The position numbers and the translations under genes are program-made. The notes beneath the pieces are model-generated. The model was not told the origin of the DNA and made no database searches. It saw only the letters and a list, made by a program, of their open reading frames with translations. A stretch of 64,000 nucleotides of DNA from Anaerosporobacter mobilis DSM 15930 (lineage in GTDB: Bacteria; Bacillota; Clostridia; Lachnospirales; Lachnospiraceae), in contig NZ_FRCP01000020.1 in the NCBI RefSeq assembly GCF_900142955.1, positions 94,718 through 158,717 of the forward strand, written 5' to 3'. This document shows positions 26,983 through 36,471 of this stretch, in pieces. Every line of letters starts with the position of its first letter. Position 1 is the first letter of the stretch.

Positions 26983-27076
26983 ATTGTATGTGACGTAATC
27001 ACAATTCAGGAAATTGTAACGACAGACATAAAACACACCGATATGCTTGTCGTCATTACAAAGAGTTTCACAATTG
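26983..27076 (+). repeat. 94-nt structured repeat element, copy A (before fliS)
   Basis: Gap-free match to 48180-48273 with 76 of 94 identical positions. TTGTAACGAC (27014-27023) and GTCATTACAA (27052-27061) form a stem with one mismatch. In copy B the pair GAC/GTC becomes GGC/GCC, a compensated change. The invariant ACATAAAACAC lies in the loop. It holds no reading frame. It ends about 33 nt before the fliS start, so it is probably a 5' leader RNA structure. The surrounding 26874-26982 stretch also has a CATACAA/TTGTATG hairpin (26969-26990). Confidence 0.65.
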
Positions 27077-27109
27077 TCGCTAAGGTTAATAGTCATATGA
27101 AAGGAACGC

Positions 27110-27598
27110 GTGTATAATATGAATAATGAAGATTTAAAGGCATTTACAACAAGAATAACCCAGGCTAATGGGAGCGAACTTGTGGTAATTGTCTATGAGA
27201 TTATATTGAAAGATATAGAGAATGCCAAAGAAGCGTTTGGCGCTCAGGATCATGCTACGTTTACACGCGATGTGAACCATGCAATAAAATTTGTGAATGA
27301 ACTAATTAATACATTAGATTTTGGGTATTCAATTTCTTACGATTTAATGCAGTTATACCTATATTGTAACAAACAACTTATCCAAACAACCTTAAAGAAT
27401 GAGTTGGAACCTCTTGAAAGTGCATCTAAAGTCCTTACAAGTTTACTTAAGGGATTTATTGACGTTGCAGGACAAGATGAGGGAGGACCCCTTATGAGCA
27501 ATACGCAACAAGTGTATGCTGGATTAACTTATGGGAAGGGTTCCTTGAATGAGATGTATATAGATCCGAATCAAGCATCTCGAGGATTTCGCGCATAG
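27110..27598 (+). CDS. fliS: Flagellar export chaperone FliS-like
   Basis: A 162-residue protein that should bind the flagellin C terminus and prevent early polymerisation. The segment TRITQANGSELVVIVYEIILKD near residues 13-34 and the later helices (HAIKFVNELINTLDFGYSIS, LYLYCNKQLIQTTL) follow the FliS four-helix pattern. The tail (GGPLMSNTQQVYAGLTYGKG) extends beyond standard FliS. The likely start is GTG at 27110 with AAAGGA before it; ATG at 27119 is possible. Its place right after flagellin supports the call. Confidence 0.8.
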   Translation: MYNMNNEDLKAFTTRITQANGSELVVIVYEIILKDIENAKEAFGAQDHATFTRDVNHAIKFVNELINTLDFGYSISYDLMQLYLYCNKQLIQTTLKNELEPLESASKVLTSLLKGFIDVAGQDEGGPLMSNTQQVYAGLTYGKGSLNEMYIDPNQASRGFRA

Positions 27599-27629
27599 TC
27601 GAATAGATAACATAGATAATTACAAAACT

Positions 27630-27671
27630 CATCTCCATGTCGTAACATATATATTTGCAGACATGGAGATG
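27630..27671 (+). terminator. Hairpin after fliS
   Basis: CATCTCCATGTC (27630-27641) pairs perfectly with GACATGGAGATG (27660-27671). The following GGTTTC is only weakly U-rich, so termination may be partial. Confidence 0.6.
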
Positions 27672-27706
27672 GGTTTCAAAAACACACCTATATATAGATA
27701 CAAAAG

Positions 27707-27740
27707 AAAAGGAAGTTTGCTTTGGTAAACTTCCTTTTCT
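27707..27740 (-). terminator. Terminator of the LacI-family gene (also usable on the plus strand)
   Basis: GGAAGTTT (27711-27718) pairs with AAACTTCC (27727-27734). A4 on one side and T4CT4 on the other make it a bidirectional terminator. Confidence 0.75.
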
Positions 27741-27749
27741 TTTTATGGT

Positions 27750-28793
27750 CTATACCTCATCAATTATAGTTTTTTCAGCAGTCTTTTTGGAGATTGCAGT
27801 ACTTGAGCAGATAGCAGTTGAGCTTCTATTAATGAATTTGGCACGTAATAACATCTTACTAATAGTAACGTTATGTACCAAACCATCTAATAACAAGAAA
27901 GCACTCTTACCTAAATCAATTCGGTCCTGTCTTACTGTAGTAAGTGGTGGGTTAAGTTGAGAGGCAATAGGAAGATCATCAAAACCAATAACACTGATGT
28001 CTTCTGGGACACGAAGTCCCATCTTCGTTACTTCTGATATAACACCAGAAGCAATTAAATCACTTGCGCAGATAATTGCCGTAGCTCCGTTCTTTAGGAA
28101 AGTTGGAACGTGATATTTTGCACAATCGGGAACGTAATAACCATACTCAATTAGTTCTTCATGAGGGGTTAAACCACATGATTCCATGCTTTGTACAAAT
28201 GCTTGATAACGTTGTTCGGATACCATTGAGTTTTTCGAACCATTTAAGAAAGCGATTTTCGTATGCCCAAGATCGTTTAGATGTGTAACTGCAGTATTAA
28301 TACCTTCAAAACTGTCGGTTCCAACATACCCTACATGATTGTTGTTATCTATGTAGTTATCGAATAATACGGTTGGAACTGTTGTTTTATGGAGTTGTTT
28401 TACCCAGTCATCATGAAGAGCAAAACCAAGTAAAAATGCACCGCTATACCCATTCTTCAACATATAAGTATCAAACTTTTCTTGTGTCTGCATATTAAGA
28501 TTGGTAGGAATAACACTTACATCCCAGTGCCGTCTGGCTGCAGAAAGTTTAAAACCAACAATAATCTCATAACCAAACTGATCGATATTCTCATAATCCA
28601 TATTTTCAATCAAGATGCACACTTTGCGTTTTCCTTGGCTACGCATTTTCTTGGATGCATATCCCATCTCAACAGCAGTATCAAGTACTAACTGACGCAT
28701 TTCGTCGCTGATATCACTAGCTCCATTAAGTCCTTTTGAAACGGTACTAACAGCTATGCCTAATTTATTGGCAATATCTTTAATAGTAGCCAT
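27750..28793 (-). CDS. LacI-family transcriptional regulator, probable maltodextrin regulator
   Basis: A 347-residue repressor with an N-terminal helix-turn-helix (ATIKDIANKLGIAVSTVSKGLNG) and hinge, followed by a periplasmic-binding-protein-like sensor domain (VCILIENMDYENID, SVIGFDDLPIASQLNPPLTTVRQD). ATG at 28793 has AAGGAGG upstream; the frame is open earlier but without a ribosome site. It is divergent from malQ, whose two promoters each carry a palindromic element suited to a LacI protein. Control of malQ, glgP, malEFG and the secreted amylase in response to maltose or glucose is inferred from this context. Confidence 0.88.
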   Translation of the reverse strand: MATIKDIANKLGIAVSTVSKGLNGASDISDEMRQLVLDTAVEMGYASKKMRSQGKRKVCILIENMDYENIDQFGYEIIVGFKLSAARRHWDVSVIPTNLNMQTQEKFDTYMLKNGYSGAFLLGFALHDDWVKQLHKTTVPTVLFDNYIDNNNHVGYVGTDSFEGINTAVTHLNDLGHTKIAFLNGSKNSMVSEQRYQAFVQSMESCGLTPHEELIEYGYYVPDCAKYHVPTFLKNGATAIICASDLIASGVISEVTKMGLRVPEDISVIGFDDLPIASQLNPPLTTVRQDRIDLGKSAFLLLDGLVHNVTISKMLLRAKFINRSSTAICSSTAISKKTAEKTIIDEV

Positions 28794-28875
28794 TTTGTCC
28801 TCCTTTTGTATTATATGATGAATATATAATACATAATAGTGACTATTCAAACTACGTTCTGAACAGTCACAAATA

Positions 28876-28943
28876 ATGCGCATAAATTACAAAACACGTA
28901 ATTTGGCGCCTGTACAACTCGGAATTTTATGCAATAACGCATA
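28876..28943. promoter_or_regulatory. Nested inverted repeats in the lacI-malQ intergenic region
   Basis: GCATAAA (28879-28885) pairs with TTTATGC (28926-28932), and inside it AAATTAC pairs with GTAATTT around AAAACAC. Outer ATGCG and CGCAT reinforce the fold. It lies in or near the LacI gene leader. Nothing else is seen from here to the first malQ promoter at 29124. Confidence 0.4.
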
Positions 28944-29123
28944 TGCCACCTCTAAAATAGTGGTTCGGATAGTTATACTTAATGTACAAAGTATACTACC
29001 TATAAAAGCTATTTTCAATAAGTTAAAATTAATTCGTGAATATGCTAAAAATTAATGAAAAAAATTGTTGATTAAGATAGTTTAAACAATGAAATTATTA
29101 TGAGAGGGTTTCAATTAATACAA

Positions 29124-29183
29124 TTGACAACCATACCAGTAAATGCTATAATTAGCGTAAGGGTTTCGAAAATTTCCGAAAAT
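29124..29183 (+). promoter_or_regulatory. Distal malQ promoter P1 with downstream operator
   Basis: TTGACA (29124-29129), 17 bp, TATAAT (29147-29152). The near-palindrome TTTCGAAAATTTCCGAAAAT (29164-29183) starts just after the expected transcription start, a roadblock or repressor position. Between P1 and P2 the sequence is AT-rich with no gene. Confidence 0.8.
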
Positions 29184-29390
29184 ACTTTAGAAAGGAGAGT
29201 ATTACATCTCTAAATATATTTTTTGATAATTCATAGTGTAAAAAATATAAATTATTATTTTTTATACAAATGTACTAGGTTTATAGTTGATTATGTATTT
29301 AATATAGAATTGGAAAGTAATTGTAAACAAACAAATACTATATTATGCAAAAAATAATATAAAAATTAACTATAAAACTTGAATGCTCTA

Positions 29391-29449
29391 TTGACAAACT
29401 ATAGTTAAAGTGTTATTCTAAATACAAGATTTCGAAACTTATCGAAAAT
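29391..29449 (+). promoter_or_regulatory. Proximal malQ promoter P2 with downstream operator
   Basis: TTGACA (29391-29396), 17 bp, TATTCT (29414-29419). TTTCGAAACTTATCGAAAAT (29430-29449) repeats the P1 operator at the same distance from the -10 box. Confidence 0.8.
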
Positions 29450-29469
29450 ATAAGAGAGTGTAGAACAGC

Positions 29470-30969
29470 ATGACAAAGAAAAATACAGAATTAACAAGAG
29501 GTGCTGGGTTATTATTACCAGTTAGCAGTTTACCTTCACCATACGGTATAGGTGCATTTGGTAAAGCCGGTTTTGACTTTGTGGATTTATTAGTCAAAGC
29601 AAAACAAAAATACTGGCAGGTTCTTCCGTTAGGACCAACAAGTTATGGAGACAGTCCATATCAATCATTTTCCGCATTTGCAGGGAATCCTTATTTTATA
29701 GATATTGATACACTAATAAGCGAAGGTTTGTTAGAACAATCAGAAGTAGATGAACACTTCTGGGGAGATGAGGAAGACAAAGTTGATTACGAAGCAATAT
29801 ACAACAGCAGGTTCGTTATTTTAAAGAAAGCATTTGAACGAAGTAATCATCAAACGACAGAGGAGTACATACAGTTTTGTAAAGAGAATAGTTATTGGAT
29901 TGATGATTATAGTCTCTATATGGCGATAAAAAATCATTTTGATAACAAGGAATGGCTTCTTTGGGATGAGGATATTCGATTTAGAGAACCTAATACGGTT
30001 AAGAAGTACGAAAAAGAATTAAGTGAAGACGTGAACTTTTGGAAGTTCTGTCAATTTAAATTCTATCAACAATGGTTTAAGTTAAAAGCTTATGCAAACG
30101 AAAAAGGAATTCAAATCATTGGAGATATTCCTTTATACGTTGCAATGGATAGTTCTGATGTGTGGGTATACGGAGATTTATTCGAGTTAGATGAAAGAAA
30201 GAAACCAATTAATATTGCAGGTGTACCACCGGATTGTTTCTCGGCAACAGGACAAAGATGGGGAAATCCATTATACGACTGGGATAAGATGGAACAAGAT
30301 GATTTTGACTGGTGGAGAAAGAGAATGCAGGCGTCGGCAAAACTTTATGATGTTGTCCGTATTGATCATTTCATCGGTATAGTTAGATATTTCAGAATTC
30401 CTGCTGAGTGTGAAACAGCGGAGTATGGTAAATATAAAAATGGTCCAGGTAGTAAACTAACAAAAGTAATTGTGGAATCCATTGGAGATGCAAAAATTAT
30501 TGCAGAAGACCTTGGAGTAATTATTCCATCTGTTAGAAAACTTATGGATAGTACTGGATTCCCAGGGATGAAGATTCTACAATTCGCTTTTAATAGCGGT
30601 TCTGATAATGAATACTTGCCTCATAATTATAGTTCTAGTAACACAGTTGTATATGGAGGCACACATGACAACCAAACTATGGTGGGTTATCTTAAAACGA
30701 TAGGTAAAGGTGAAGAAGAGTATGCGCTAGAGTATCTTGGTGTTAAAAGAAAGAAAGATATTCCGGATGCTGTTATAAAAGTCGCTTATGCAAGTAATGC
30801 AGCGGTAGCAGTTTTCCAGGTACAAGATATTCTTAAACTAGATGATAGTGCAAGAATGAATCTTCCATCTTCCTTAGGTGGAAACTGGCAATGGAGAATG
30901 ACAGAAGGCCAGCTAACTGAGGAATGTATTAAGTGGCTGAACAAATTAGCAGGTACTTACGGAAGATAA
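29470..30969 (+). CDS. malQ: 4-alpha-glucanotransferase (amylomaltase)
   Basis: GH77 disproportionating enzyme of 499 residues that transfers maltosyl units between maltodextrins. Motifs are GAGLLLPVSSLPSPYGIG at the start, GPTSYGDSPYQSFSAFAGNP, IIGDIPLYVAMDSSDVWVYG, VRIDHFIG with the nucleophile Asp, IIAEDLG with the acid/base Glu, and YGGTHDNQT. The length equals that of standard bacterial amylomaltases. It is the first gene after the two operator-bearing promoters; glgP follows after 76 nt. Confidence 0.97.
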   Translation: MTKKNTELTRGAGLLLPVSSLPSPYGIGAFGKAGFDFVDLLVKAKQKYWQVLPLGPTSYGDSPYQSFSAFAGNPYFIDIDTLISEGLLEQSEVDEHFWGDEEDKVDYEAIYNSRFVILKKAFERSNHQTTEEYIQFCKENSYWIDDYSLYMAIKNHFDNKEWLLWDEDIRFREPNTVKKYEKELSEDVNFWKFCQFKFYQQWFKLKAYANEKGIQIIGDIPLYVAMDSSDVWVYGDLFELDERKKPINIAGVPPDCFSATGQRWGNPLYDWDKMEQDDFDWWRKRMQASAKLYDVVRIDHFIGIVRYFRIPAECETAEYGKYKNGPGSKLTKVIVESIGDAKIIAEDLGVIIPSVRKLMDSTGFPGMKILQFAFNSGSDNEYLPHNYSSSNTVVYGGTHDNQTMVGYLKTIGKGEEEYALEYLGVKRKKDIPDAVIKVAYASNAAVAVFQVQDILKLDDSARMNLPSSLGGNWQWRMTEGQLTEECIKWLNKLAGTYGR

Positions 30970-31045
30970 TCATTATGGATAGTAACAGTGATAATAAATA
31001 TCACGAAACCACACTAATAAAGCGAACGTTAAGGAGGAATAACTC

Positions 31046-33385
31046 GTGAGTAATTTTAAAACAAACGTGAAAACAATACTTGAACTTGATTATTCAACTA
31101 CAATCAAAGAAGCAACTACAATTCAATTATATAATGCGGTATCAAAAGCGGCTATGCAGACAGTTAATCCAGAAGAAGGAATTCAGGCTAAAGGTAAAAA
31201 AGTATGCTATTTATCAGCTGAATTCTTAATCGGAAGATTAGTATATAACAACTTATTAAATCTTGGATTGTTGAATCAATTCTCAGAGTTAATGAGTGAA
31301 AACAATATCGATATTCGTATATTTGAAGATATCGAGGATGCAGCACTTGGTAATGGTGGTCTTGGACGTCTTGCAGCATGTTTCCTTGATTCAGGCGCTA
31401 CAATCAATGTAAGACTTAATGGTTATGGATTACGTTACAAATACGGTTTATTCAAACAATATTTTGAAGATGGTTTCCAAATGGAAACAGCCGATGATTG
31501 GTTAAAATGCGGAGATCCATGGTCGGTAAGAAGAGAAGAAGAAAAAATTCTTATCGAATTCAAAAATCAATCCGTATACGCAGTACCATATGATACACCT
31601 GTAATTGGTTACGGGGCAAAGACAGTAAATACGCTTCGTCTATGGCAAGCGGAACCATTAGAAAACTTTGACTTCGAAGCATTCAATGATTCGAAGTATG
31701 AAAAATCAGTTAAAGAAAGAATTGATGCAGAAGCAATTACAAGCGTATTATATCCAAACGATAATACAGATGCTGGTAAGAAATTAAGATTAAAACAACA
31801 ATATTTCTTCTCAAGTGCTTCGTTACAAGACATCATTAAGAATTATAAGGTGGTTTTCGGTAACGATTTCAGTCAATTCTCAAGTGAATATGCAATCCAA
31901 TTAAATGATACTCACCCAGTAGTAGCAATTCCTGAATTAATTCGTTTATTCATGGAACAAGAAGGTATGACATTTGCAAAAGCATTTAAGATTGCAAAAG
32001 AAACTTTTGCTTATACAAACCATACAGTTATGGCTGAAGCACTTGAAAAATGGTGGGTTAAATTATTCAAAACAGTTATTCCTAACGTATACAAATACGT
32101 TGTTATGATTCATAAAGCTTTATTAAAGGAATTAAAATCACTTGGTATCTCAGAAGAAGATCAAAAGAAATATTATATTATTGATGAAAATGATTTGATT
32201 CATATGGCTCGTTTAGCAATCTATGCTAGTCATTCTACAAACGGTGTTGCTTGGATCCATACAGAGATTCTTAAGAATGATGCATTGCATGAATGGTACG
32301 AAATCTACCCAGAACGTTTCAATAACAAAACAAATGGTATTACGCAACGTCGTTGGTTAGCACTTGCGAATATGGAATTATCAGGATTCATAAGTGATAA
32401 GATCGGCAATTCATGGATTACTGATCTTGATAAATTAAAAGACTTAGAGAAATTCAAAGATGATAAAGCAGTAATCAAACAATTTGGAGATATCAAGAAT
32501 ATCAAAAAACGTCAACTTGCTGATTACATCAAGAAGCAAGAAGGAATTGAAATCAATCCAGAGTTCATCTTTGATATCCAAGTTAAGAGATTACATGAGT
32601 ATAAGAGACAGTTACTTAATGCATTCTCTATCCTAGATATCTACTACGGATTAAAAGAAGGAAGAATTAAAGACTTTAATCCAACAGCATTTATCTTTGG
32701 TGCAAAGGCAGCACCTGGATACTTCAGAGCAAAGGGTATTATCAAATTTATCAACGAAATTGGTAAGATGATTTCAGAAGATAAAGATGTTAACGATAAA
32801 CTTCAAGTAGTATTTGTTCATAACTACAATGTATCTTATGCGGAGAAGATTACTCCAGCAGCAGATGTATCAGAACAAATCTCAACTGCAGGTACAGAAG
32901 CATCTGGTACTGGTAATATGAAATTCATGTTAAACGGTGCAGTTACACTTGGAACTTATGATGGTGCTAACGTTGAAATTGTACAACAAGCTGGAGAAGA
33001 GAATAACTACATCTTTGGTGCAAGAGTTGAAGACATAGAAAAGATTAAAGATAGCTATGATCCAAATGTAATCTACAACTCAAATCCAAGAATTAAGAGA
33101 GTTGTTGACACATTAATCGATGGAACCTTTGATGATAACGGTACTGGAATGTTCAAAGAATTATATGATTCTTTATTAAAGGGTGCAAGCTGGCACAAAC
33201 CAGACAACTATTATTTATTAGAAGATTTACTATCATATGTTGATGCTAAATTACAAGCAAACAAAGATTTCTCTGATACGTATGCATTTAGAAGAAAATG
33301 TTTCATCAACACTGCTAATGCAGGTAAATTCTCTAGTGATAGAACAATCCATGATTATGCGGTTGATATCTGGAAGGTAAAATAA
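31046..33385 (+). CDS. glgP: Alpha-glucan (glycogen/maltodextrin) phosphorylase
   Basis: GT35 phosphorylase of 779 residues that releases glucose 1-phosphate from alpha-1,4-glucans with pyridoxal phosphate. Visible are EDAALGNGGLGRLAACFLDS near 95-115, QLNDTHPVVAIPEL, VKRLHEYKRQLLNAF, and ISTAGTEASGTGNMKFMLNG, which holds the cofactor lysine. The start is GTG at 31046 with AAGGAGG upstream. It is slightly short relative to E. coli MalP but the active-site blocks are complete. It is probably co-transcribed with malQ and followed by the transport genes after a stem-loop-rich gap. Confidence 0.95.
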   Translation: MSNFKTNVKTILELDYSTTIKEATTIQLYNAVSKAAMQTVNPEEGIQAKGKKVCYLSAEFLIGRLVYNNLLNLGLLNQFSELMSENNIDIRIFEDIEDAALGNGGLGRLAACFLDSGATINVRLNGYGLRYKYGLFKQYFEDGFQMETADDWLKCGDPWSVRREEEKILIEFKNQSVYAVPYDTPVIGYGAKTVNTLRLWQAEPLENFDFEAFNDSKYEKSVKERIDAEAITSVLYPNDNTDAGKKLRLKQQYFFSSASLQDIIKNYKVVFGNDFSQFSSEYAIQLNDTHPVVAIPELIRLFMEQEGMTFAKAFKIAKETFAYTNHTVMAEALEKWWVKLFKTVIPNVYKYVVMIHKALLKELKSLGISEEDQKKYYIIDENDLIHMARLAIYASHSTNGVAWIHTEILKNDALHEWYEIYPERFNNKTNGITQRRWLALANMELSGFISDKIGNSWITDLDKLKDLEKFKDDKAVIKQFGDIKNIKKRQLADYIKKQEGIEINPEFIFDIQVKRLHEYKRQLLNAFSILDIYYGLKEGRIKDFNPTAFIFGAKAAPGYFRAKGIIKFINEIGKMISEDKDVNDKLQVVFVHNYNVSYAEKITPAADVSEQISTAGTEASGTGNMKFMLNGAVTLGTYDGANVEIVQQAGEENNYIFGARVEDIEKIKDSYDPNVIYNSNPRIKRVVDTLIDGTFDDNGTGMFKELYDSLLKGASWHKPDNYYLLEDLLSYVDAKLQANKDFSDTYAFRRKCFINTANAGKFSSDRTIHDYAVDIWKVK

Positions 33386-33479
33386 GAAGTATCAAGTGTT
33401 ACATTACTATCGGAATGAATATGCAAAGCATATTTTATTCATGACAACAGGGAGAACAGGATTTGTTTTTCCTGGGGTC

Positions 33480-33514
33480 ATGTGATAGAGGGGAGTTAGG
33501 CTTTTCTATCACAT
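33480..33514 (+). promoter_or_regulatory. Stem-loop between glgP and malE
   Basis: ATGTGATAGA (33480-33489) and TCTATCACAT (33505-33514) form a perfect 10-bp stem with no U-tract. It may protect or process the mRNA and so raise malE levels. Smaller repeats (ATATGC/GCATAT near 33419) share this gap. Confidence 0.5.
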
Positions 33515-33590
33515 ATAAATTACGTTGGCGCAATAATACGCTGCGAATCATTAACCAGTAGGTTAAAAAAAGGAGAAAGAGGTAGAAATT

Positions 33591-34928
33591 ATGAGAAAAG
33601 GGAAAAAAATTATCGCTTTAGCATTAGTTACTGTATTAGCATTATCAAGTTTGACTGCTTGCGGCAAAAAAAACAAAGATAATAACAAAGAAGTAACTAC
33701 TGATGACACAGCAACACCAGATGATACAACTGCAACAGATGACGCGGCTGCAACAGATGATACAGCAGCGGAAGAAACAGTTTCACTTGGTGATGCTACA
33801 TTAAAAGTATGGGGACCACAAGAACAACAAGACTCAATTCAGGCAATGTGTGAAGAGTTTAAAGCACTTTATCCTAATGACAATATCACAATTGAATTTG
33901 GTGTAGTTTCTGAAGCAGATGCTAAGAATGAAGTTTTAAAAGACCCTTCAGTAGCAGCAGATGTATTTACATTCGCATCTGACCAAATTGCTGAATTAGT
34001 TCAAGCTGGTACTTTGTTCCCAATTAAAATGAACACGGATCAAATTATAGCTAACAATACAGAAAACTCAATTGCTGCTAGTACAGTAGGTGGAGAATTA
34101 TACGCTTATCCATCATCTTCAGATACATATTTCATGTACTATGATAAGAGCAAATACACAGAAGACGAAATTAAATCTCTTGACACTATGATGGCAAAAG
34201 ATTTAGGAAGTGGTGTAACAAACTTCTCTTATGATATCGACAATGGTTGGTACTTATCAGCATTCTTCTTTGGTGCTGGCTGTACATTATTCGGACCAGA
34301 TGGAACAGATGCTACACAATGTGATTTCAACAACGATAGAGGTTTATTAGTTGGTGAATACTTAATGAATCTTGCTAAAAACCCTAAATTCGCTAACCAT
34401 GATGATGGATTGTTATTAGCAGCTTTTGAAGCAGGTACTCTTGGTGCCAATGTTACTGGTACTTGGAATGCAGCAGCTATTAAAGAATCATTAGGTGATA
34501 ACTTCGGAACAGCTCCACTTCCAACAGTAACATTATCAAACGGTGAAACAATTCAATTAGGTGGTATGGCTAACTTCAAATTATATGGTGTTAACTCACA
34601 AACTAAAAATCCACAAGCAGCTATGGCATTAGCAGAATACTTAACAAACGAAGCTAGCCAAAAGACTCGTTTTGAACAATTTAGTTATGGTCCAACTAAC
34701 TTAAACTTAGCAAATGATACAGCAGCAATGTCTTCTAACCAAGCACTTGCAGCAATGACACAACAAATTGAATTTGCTACACTTCAAACTTCAATTCCTC
34801 AATCAGGAAACTACTGGTCACCAGCAGAAGCATTTGGTACTGGTTTAATGGATGGTTCTATTACAGCAGATAACTTACAAACTAAGTTAAATGATTTCGT
34901 TAACAATGTACTTGCTACATTAAACTAA
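33591..34928 (+). CDS. malE: Maltodextrin-binding lipoprotein of an ABC importer
   Basis: Cell-surface solute-binding protein of 445 residues. A lipoprotein signal ends in LSSLTAC (lipid-carrying Cys at residue 24). A Thr/Asp/Ala-rich linker (about 35-65) tethers the domain to the membrane. The rest fits the cluster B binding-protein fold (LKVWGPQEQQDSIQAMCEEF, DVFTFASDQIAELVQAGTL, GANVTGTWNAAAIKE). Operon context with malF, malG, malQ and glgP points to maltodextrins. GGAGAAAGAGG precedes ATG. Confidence 0.92.
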   Translation: MRKGKKIIALALVTVLALSSLTACGKKNKDNNKEVTTDDTATPDDTTATDDAAATDDTAAEETVSLGDATLKVWGPQEQQDSIQAMCEEFKALYPNDNITIEFGVVSEADAKNEVLKDPSVAADVFTFASDQIAELVQAGTLFPIKMNTDQIIANNTENSIAASTVGGELYAYPSSSDTYFMYYDKSKYTEDEIKSLDTMMAKDLGSGVTNFSYDIDNGWYLSAFFFGAGCTLFGPDGTDATQCDFNNDRGLLVGEYLMNLAKNPKFANHDDGLLLAAFEAGTLGANVTGTWNAAAIKESLGDNFGTAPLPTVTLSNGETIQLGGMANFKLYGVNSQTKNPQAAMALAEYLTNEASQKTRFEQFSYGPTNLNLANDTAAMSSNQALAAMTQQIEFATLQTSIPQSGNYWSPAEAFGTGLMDGSITADNLQTKLNDFVNNVLATLN

Positions 34929-35003
34929 TTTTAATTGTAACGAAGAATATTCCCAGATTAGACGGGGGATTCAAGCAGTTAAGTTTAATAAGTATTCTAT
35001 TTC

Positions 35004-35032
35004 AAGTACCCGTTAATCTTTAGCGGGTACTT
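35004..35032 (+). promoter_or_regulatory. Stem-loop between malE and malF
   Basis: AAGTACCCG (35004-35012) pairs with CGGGTACTT (35024-35032). There is no U-tract. Such structures after malE genes commonly stabilise the upstream message and reduce downstream expression. Confidence 0.6.
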
Positions 35033-35094
35033 GATTAGAATTGAAGAGTCTATTTAGCATAGCATATTTATCAAGAGATAAGGGAGGCAAAGTT

Positions 35095-36471
35095 GTGAAC
35101 AAGAATAGCAAAATTAAGTCTGAAAATGTATTTAAGTTCATTGGACGCGCGTTTAAGGAAGGCGATATTCTTACTAAGTTATCGTTCTTCATCATGGGAT
35201 TATCTAATCTTGTTAGAGGCCAGATTATCAAAGGTTTAATATTCCTTTCAATGGAACTTGGATTTATTTTTTACATGGTTATGGCAGGTGTAGCGGGTTT
35301 ATCAGGACTCCAAAACCTTGGAACAAAGACACAAGAGCAGGTTGTTTTATCTGAACCACCTTACATGAAGATAGTTCCAGGTGATAACTCTATGTTAATG
35401 TTACTTTACGGAGTTGTTGCACTATTTATCATAGTAGCATTTTTTATTGCGTGGAAAGCAAATGTAAAAGCTGCATTTGAAGCACAAAAAATTAAAGAAA
35501 AAGGTGGGAAATTACCTTCTTTTATTGATGATATCAAAGCTCACTTTGATGCAAAGTTACACAAATCATTATTATTTTTCCCTATGACGGGTGTTTTATT
35601 ATTTACAGTATTACCATTGGTATTCATGATCTTAATTGCATTTACCAATTTTGACAATGCTCATCAACCACCAGGAAATCTTTTTACTTGGGTTGGGCTT
35701 GCTAATTTTAAAACTGTATTATTTTCAGGACAAACAATTTCTAAAACTTTCTGGCCAGTATTTGGTTGGACAATTGTATGGGCTATATTTGCTACAGGAC
35801 TTAACTATATATTTGGTATGTTATTAGCAATGCTTATTAACCGCAAAGGTGTTAAATTCAAAGGACTGTGGAGAACAATTTTTGTATTATCAATCGCAGT
35901 ACCACAATTCGTATCACTATTAATTATGAAAAATATGCTTGCAGACAAAGGCCCTATTAATGGTATGTTGGAAAGTGCAGGCTTAATATCATCATATATT
36001 CCATTCTTAACACAGACAATGTGGGCGAGAGTAACAGTTTTAGTTGTTAACTTATGGATTGGTGTACCGTATACTATGTTGATAACTACTGGTGTACTTA
36101 TGAACATTCCAGAAGATATCTACGAATCAGCTAAGATTGATGGTGCATCACCAATTGCTATGTTTGTTAAGATTACATTACCATATGTACTATTTGTTAC
36201 AGGTCCATATCTAATCCAGCAGTTTATAGGTAACATCAATAACTTCAACGTTATATTCTTGTTATCGGGAGGAGGGCCATCATCCCTTGATTATTATCAA
36301 GCGGGTAAGACCGATTTGCTAGTTACATGGTTGTATAAGTTAACCGTTAACCGCAAGGATTATTCCTTTGCTGCAACAATTGGTATATTAGTATTTGTTC
36401 TTTCGGCAGTTGTTTCATTAATTGCATATAGAAGAACATCAGCATATAAGAGTGAGGAGGATTTCCAATAA
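35095..36471 (+). CDS. malF: Maltodextrin ABC importer, permease MalF
   Basis: Integral membrane protein of 458 residues. GTG at 35095 is chosen because GGGAGG lies eight bases upstream; the open frame before it overlaps the stem-loop region. Several hydrophobic segments are clear, and the EAA loop that contacts the ATPase reads NIPEDIYESAKIDGASPIAMFVKITLP. An extra N-terminal membrane region (about 40-125) precedes the conserved permease core, as in other MalF proteins. Its stop overlaps the malG start by one base. Confidence 0.92.
   Translation: MNKNSKIKSENVFKFIGRAFKEGDILTKLSFFIMGLSNLVRGQIIKGLIFLSMELGFIFYMVMAGVAGLSGLQNLGTKTQEQVVLSEPPYMKIVPGDNSMLMLLYGVVALFIIVAFFIAWKANVKAAFEAQKIKEKGGKLPSFIDDIKAHFDAKLHKSLLFFPMTGVLLFTVLPLVFMILIAFTNFDNAHQPPGNLFTWVGLANFKTVLFSGQTISKTFWPVFGWTIVWAIFATGLNYIFGMLLAMLINRKGVKFKGLWRTIFVLSIAVPQFVSLLIMKNMLADKGPINGMLESAGLISSYIPFLTQTMWARVTVLVVNLWIGVPYTMLITTGVLMNIPEDIYESAKIDGASPIAMFVKITLPYVLFVTGPYLIQQFIGNINNFNVIFLLSGGGPSSLDYYQAGKTDLLVTWLYKLTVNRKDYSFAATIGILVFVLSAVVSLIAYRRTSAYKSEEDFQ

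Noticed and set aside
26983..27076. c-di-GMP riboswitch before fliS, since flagella and pili are both typical targets.
   Set aside because: Neither the class I core (GCAAACC and GACGCAAAGC) nor the class II core (GAGTTAGTAG and CCGACC) is present. The element is reported as unassigned.
27655..27960. Plus-strand frame of 101 codons overlapping the 3' end of the LacI-family gene.
   Set aside because: It starts inside two terminator hairpins and is antisense to a clear regulator gene.
29164..29183. CcpA cre site at the malQ promoter.
   Set aside because: The TTTCGAAA-type near-palindrome lacks the TGnAAnCG-nTnnCA pattern. It is better explained by the neighbouring LacI-family protein.
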